Assembly: GCA_011772595.1 (NCBI GenBank)
Contig: WVZH01000037.1
Location: 49,217 to 55,866, forward strand
From: Anaerolineales bacterium
GTDB lineage: Bacteria; Chloroflexota; Anaerolineae; Anaerolineales; E44-bin32
Length of the DNA: 6,650 nucleotides
Reading direction: 5' to 3'
Below the pieces are notes generated by a model. It was not told where the DNA came from. It searched no databases and was given only the letters and a program-made list of their open reading frames with translations. The position numbers and the translations under genes were made by a program. Each line of letters begins with the position of its first letter. Position 1 is the stretch's first letter. Positions 6,144 to 6,650 of this stretch are shown here, one piece after another.

Positions 6144-6650
6144 ATGACGACAATCAGTGGAGATGGCTTTAAAAAGAAGAGCATCGCCGATGACACTTGG
6201 GCGATGATGGAGATTGCACAGCGCGAAGGCATCGAGACACTGTGGGATCGGCTTGCGAAACAGGAACCACAATGCGGCTTTTGCAATCTCGGCACGAGTT
6301 GCCGAATATGCGCAATGGGGCCATGCCGTGTGGATCCCTTCGGTGATGGTCCCCAAAAAGGCGTTTGCGGAGCCGACGCTGACATCATCGTCGCACGTAA
6401 CCTGGCGCGCATGATCGCCGCTGGTGCCGCTTCCCACTCGGACCACGGACGAGATATCCTTGAGACTTTGCATCGAGTTGGTGAAGGAAAGACGGACGCT
6501 TATTCCATAAGCGAACCAGAAAAACTCAAGACTCTGGCAGCAGAGTACGGTGTCACGACAGATAAAAAGTCGGACCAGGAGATCGCTGCTGATCTGGCAT
6601 GGGAGATGATGGAAGATTTCGGAATGCGTCGGGAGAAGTTGCCTCTCGCC
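6144..6650 (+). CDS. cooS: Anaerobic Ni-Fe CO dehydrogenase catalytic subunit, N-terminal part
   Basis: The frame opens at ATG 6144, after GGAAAGG at 6127-6133, and stays open to the window edge, giving 169 residues, roughly a quarter of a typical CooS of about 630. The enzyme interconverts CO and CO2 at a NiFeS C-cluster; electrons leave by the B- and D-clusters. The start matches the family: a helix with EGIETLWDRLAKQEPQCGFC (28-47), then C53-x2-C56-x4-C61 and C75 in GVCGADADIIVARNL. Numbered against Rhodospirillum rubrum CooS, the B-cluster ligands C50, C53, C58 and C72 map to C53, C56, C61 and C75, each shifted by three. The D-cluster cysteine C41 maps to C44, but C49 maps to Ser52. Instead there is C44-x2-C47, as in the [2Fe-2S] D-cluster of Desulfovibrio vulgaris CODH. 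The C-cluster ligands are beyond the edge, so activity cannot be judged. The three-base gap from cooF supports an operon. Confidence 0.93.
   Translation, partial: MTTISGDGFKKKSIADDTWAMMEIAQREGIETLWDRLAKQEPQCGFCNLGTSCRICAMGPCRVDPFGDGPQKGVCGADADIIVARNLARMIAAGAASHSDHGRDILETLHRVGEGKTDAYSISEPEKLKTLAAEYGVTTDKKSDQEIAADLAWEMMEDFGMRREKLPLA

Noticed and set aside
1..6650. CRISPR arrays, tRNA or rRNA genes, insertion sequences
   Set aside because: No regularly spaced repeats, cloverleaf-like sequence, rRNA-like segment, transposase or terminal inverted repeats were seen on either strand.

Overview
The window comes from the chromosome of a strictly anaerobic bacterium, or possibly an archaeon. Every recognisable gene lies on the + strand and most encode oxygen-sensitive metalloenzymes: a tungsten-type aldehyde:ferredoxin oxidoreductase (AOR), two ferredoxin-like subunits with 16 cysteines each, and a nickel-iron CO dehydrogenase. 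Base composition looks moderate, and genes are preceded by good Shine-Dalgarno sites. The phylum cannot be settled from the sequence alone; such gene sets occur in Chloroflexota, Desulfobacterota, Firmicutes and some archaea.

Layout. (1) 1-2668, first cluster: a small four-cysteine zinc-ribbon-like protein (possibly cut by the left edge), the AOR catalytic subunit starting at 247, and a 168-residue four-cluster iron-sulfur subunit 10 bases after it. (2) 2669-2848, a 180-base spacer with a degenerate heptamer repeat and a possible promoter. (3) 2849-5114, second cluster: a 653-residue AMP-forming acyl-CoA synthetase starting at GTG, then a 94-residue MoaD/ThiS-type sulfur carrier ending in Gly-Gly. 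(4) 5115-5504, a 390-base spacer with no convincing gene but two adjacent perfect 6-bp dyads spaced 21 bp apart. (5) 5505-6650, third cluster: cooF (211 residues) and the first 169 residues of cooS, which runs off the right edge.

Working together (inference). AOR interconverts an aldehyde and its carboxylic acid, passing electrons through its iron-sulfur partner. The sulfur carrier probably supplies dithiolene sulfur for the AOR pterin cofactor. The synthetase can activate the acid to its CoA thioester. CODH/CooF makes low-potential electrons from CO, or uses them to reduce CO2, and could share a ferredoxin pool with AOR. The route could run as aldehyde to acid to acyl-CoA, or as CO-driven acid reduction; the sequence does not decide the direction.

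The most informative details are at residue level. CooS has a C-x2-C motif and a serine in place of the second cysteine of the usual D-cluster motif, which predicts a [2Fe-2S] D-cluster as in Desulfovibrio vulgaris CODH. The synthetase has lost all four residues that shape the acetate pocket, including Trp to Gly, so acetate is unlikely to be its main substrate.
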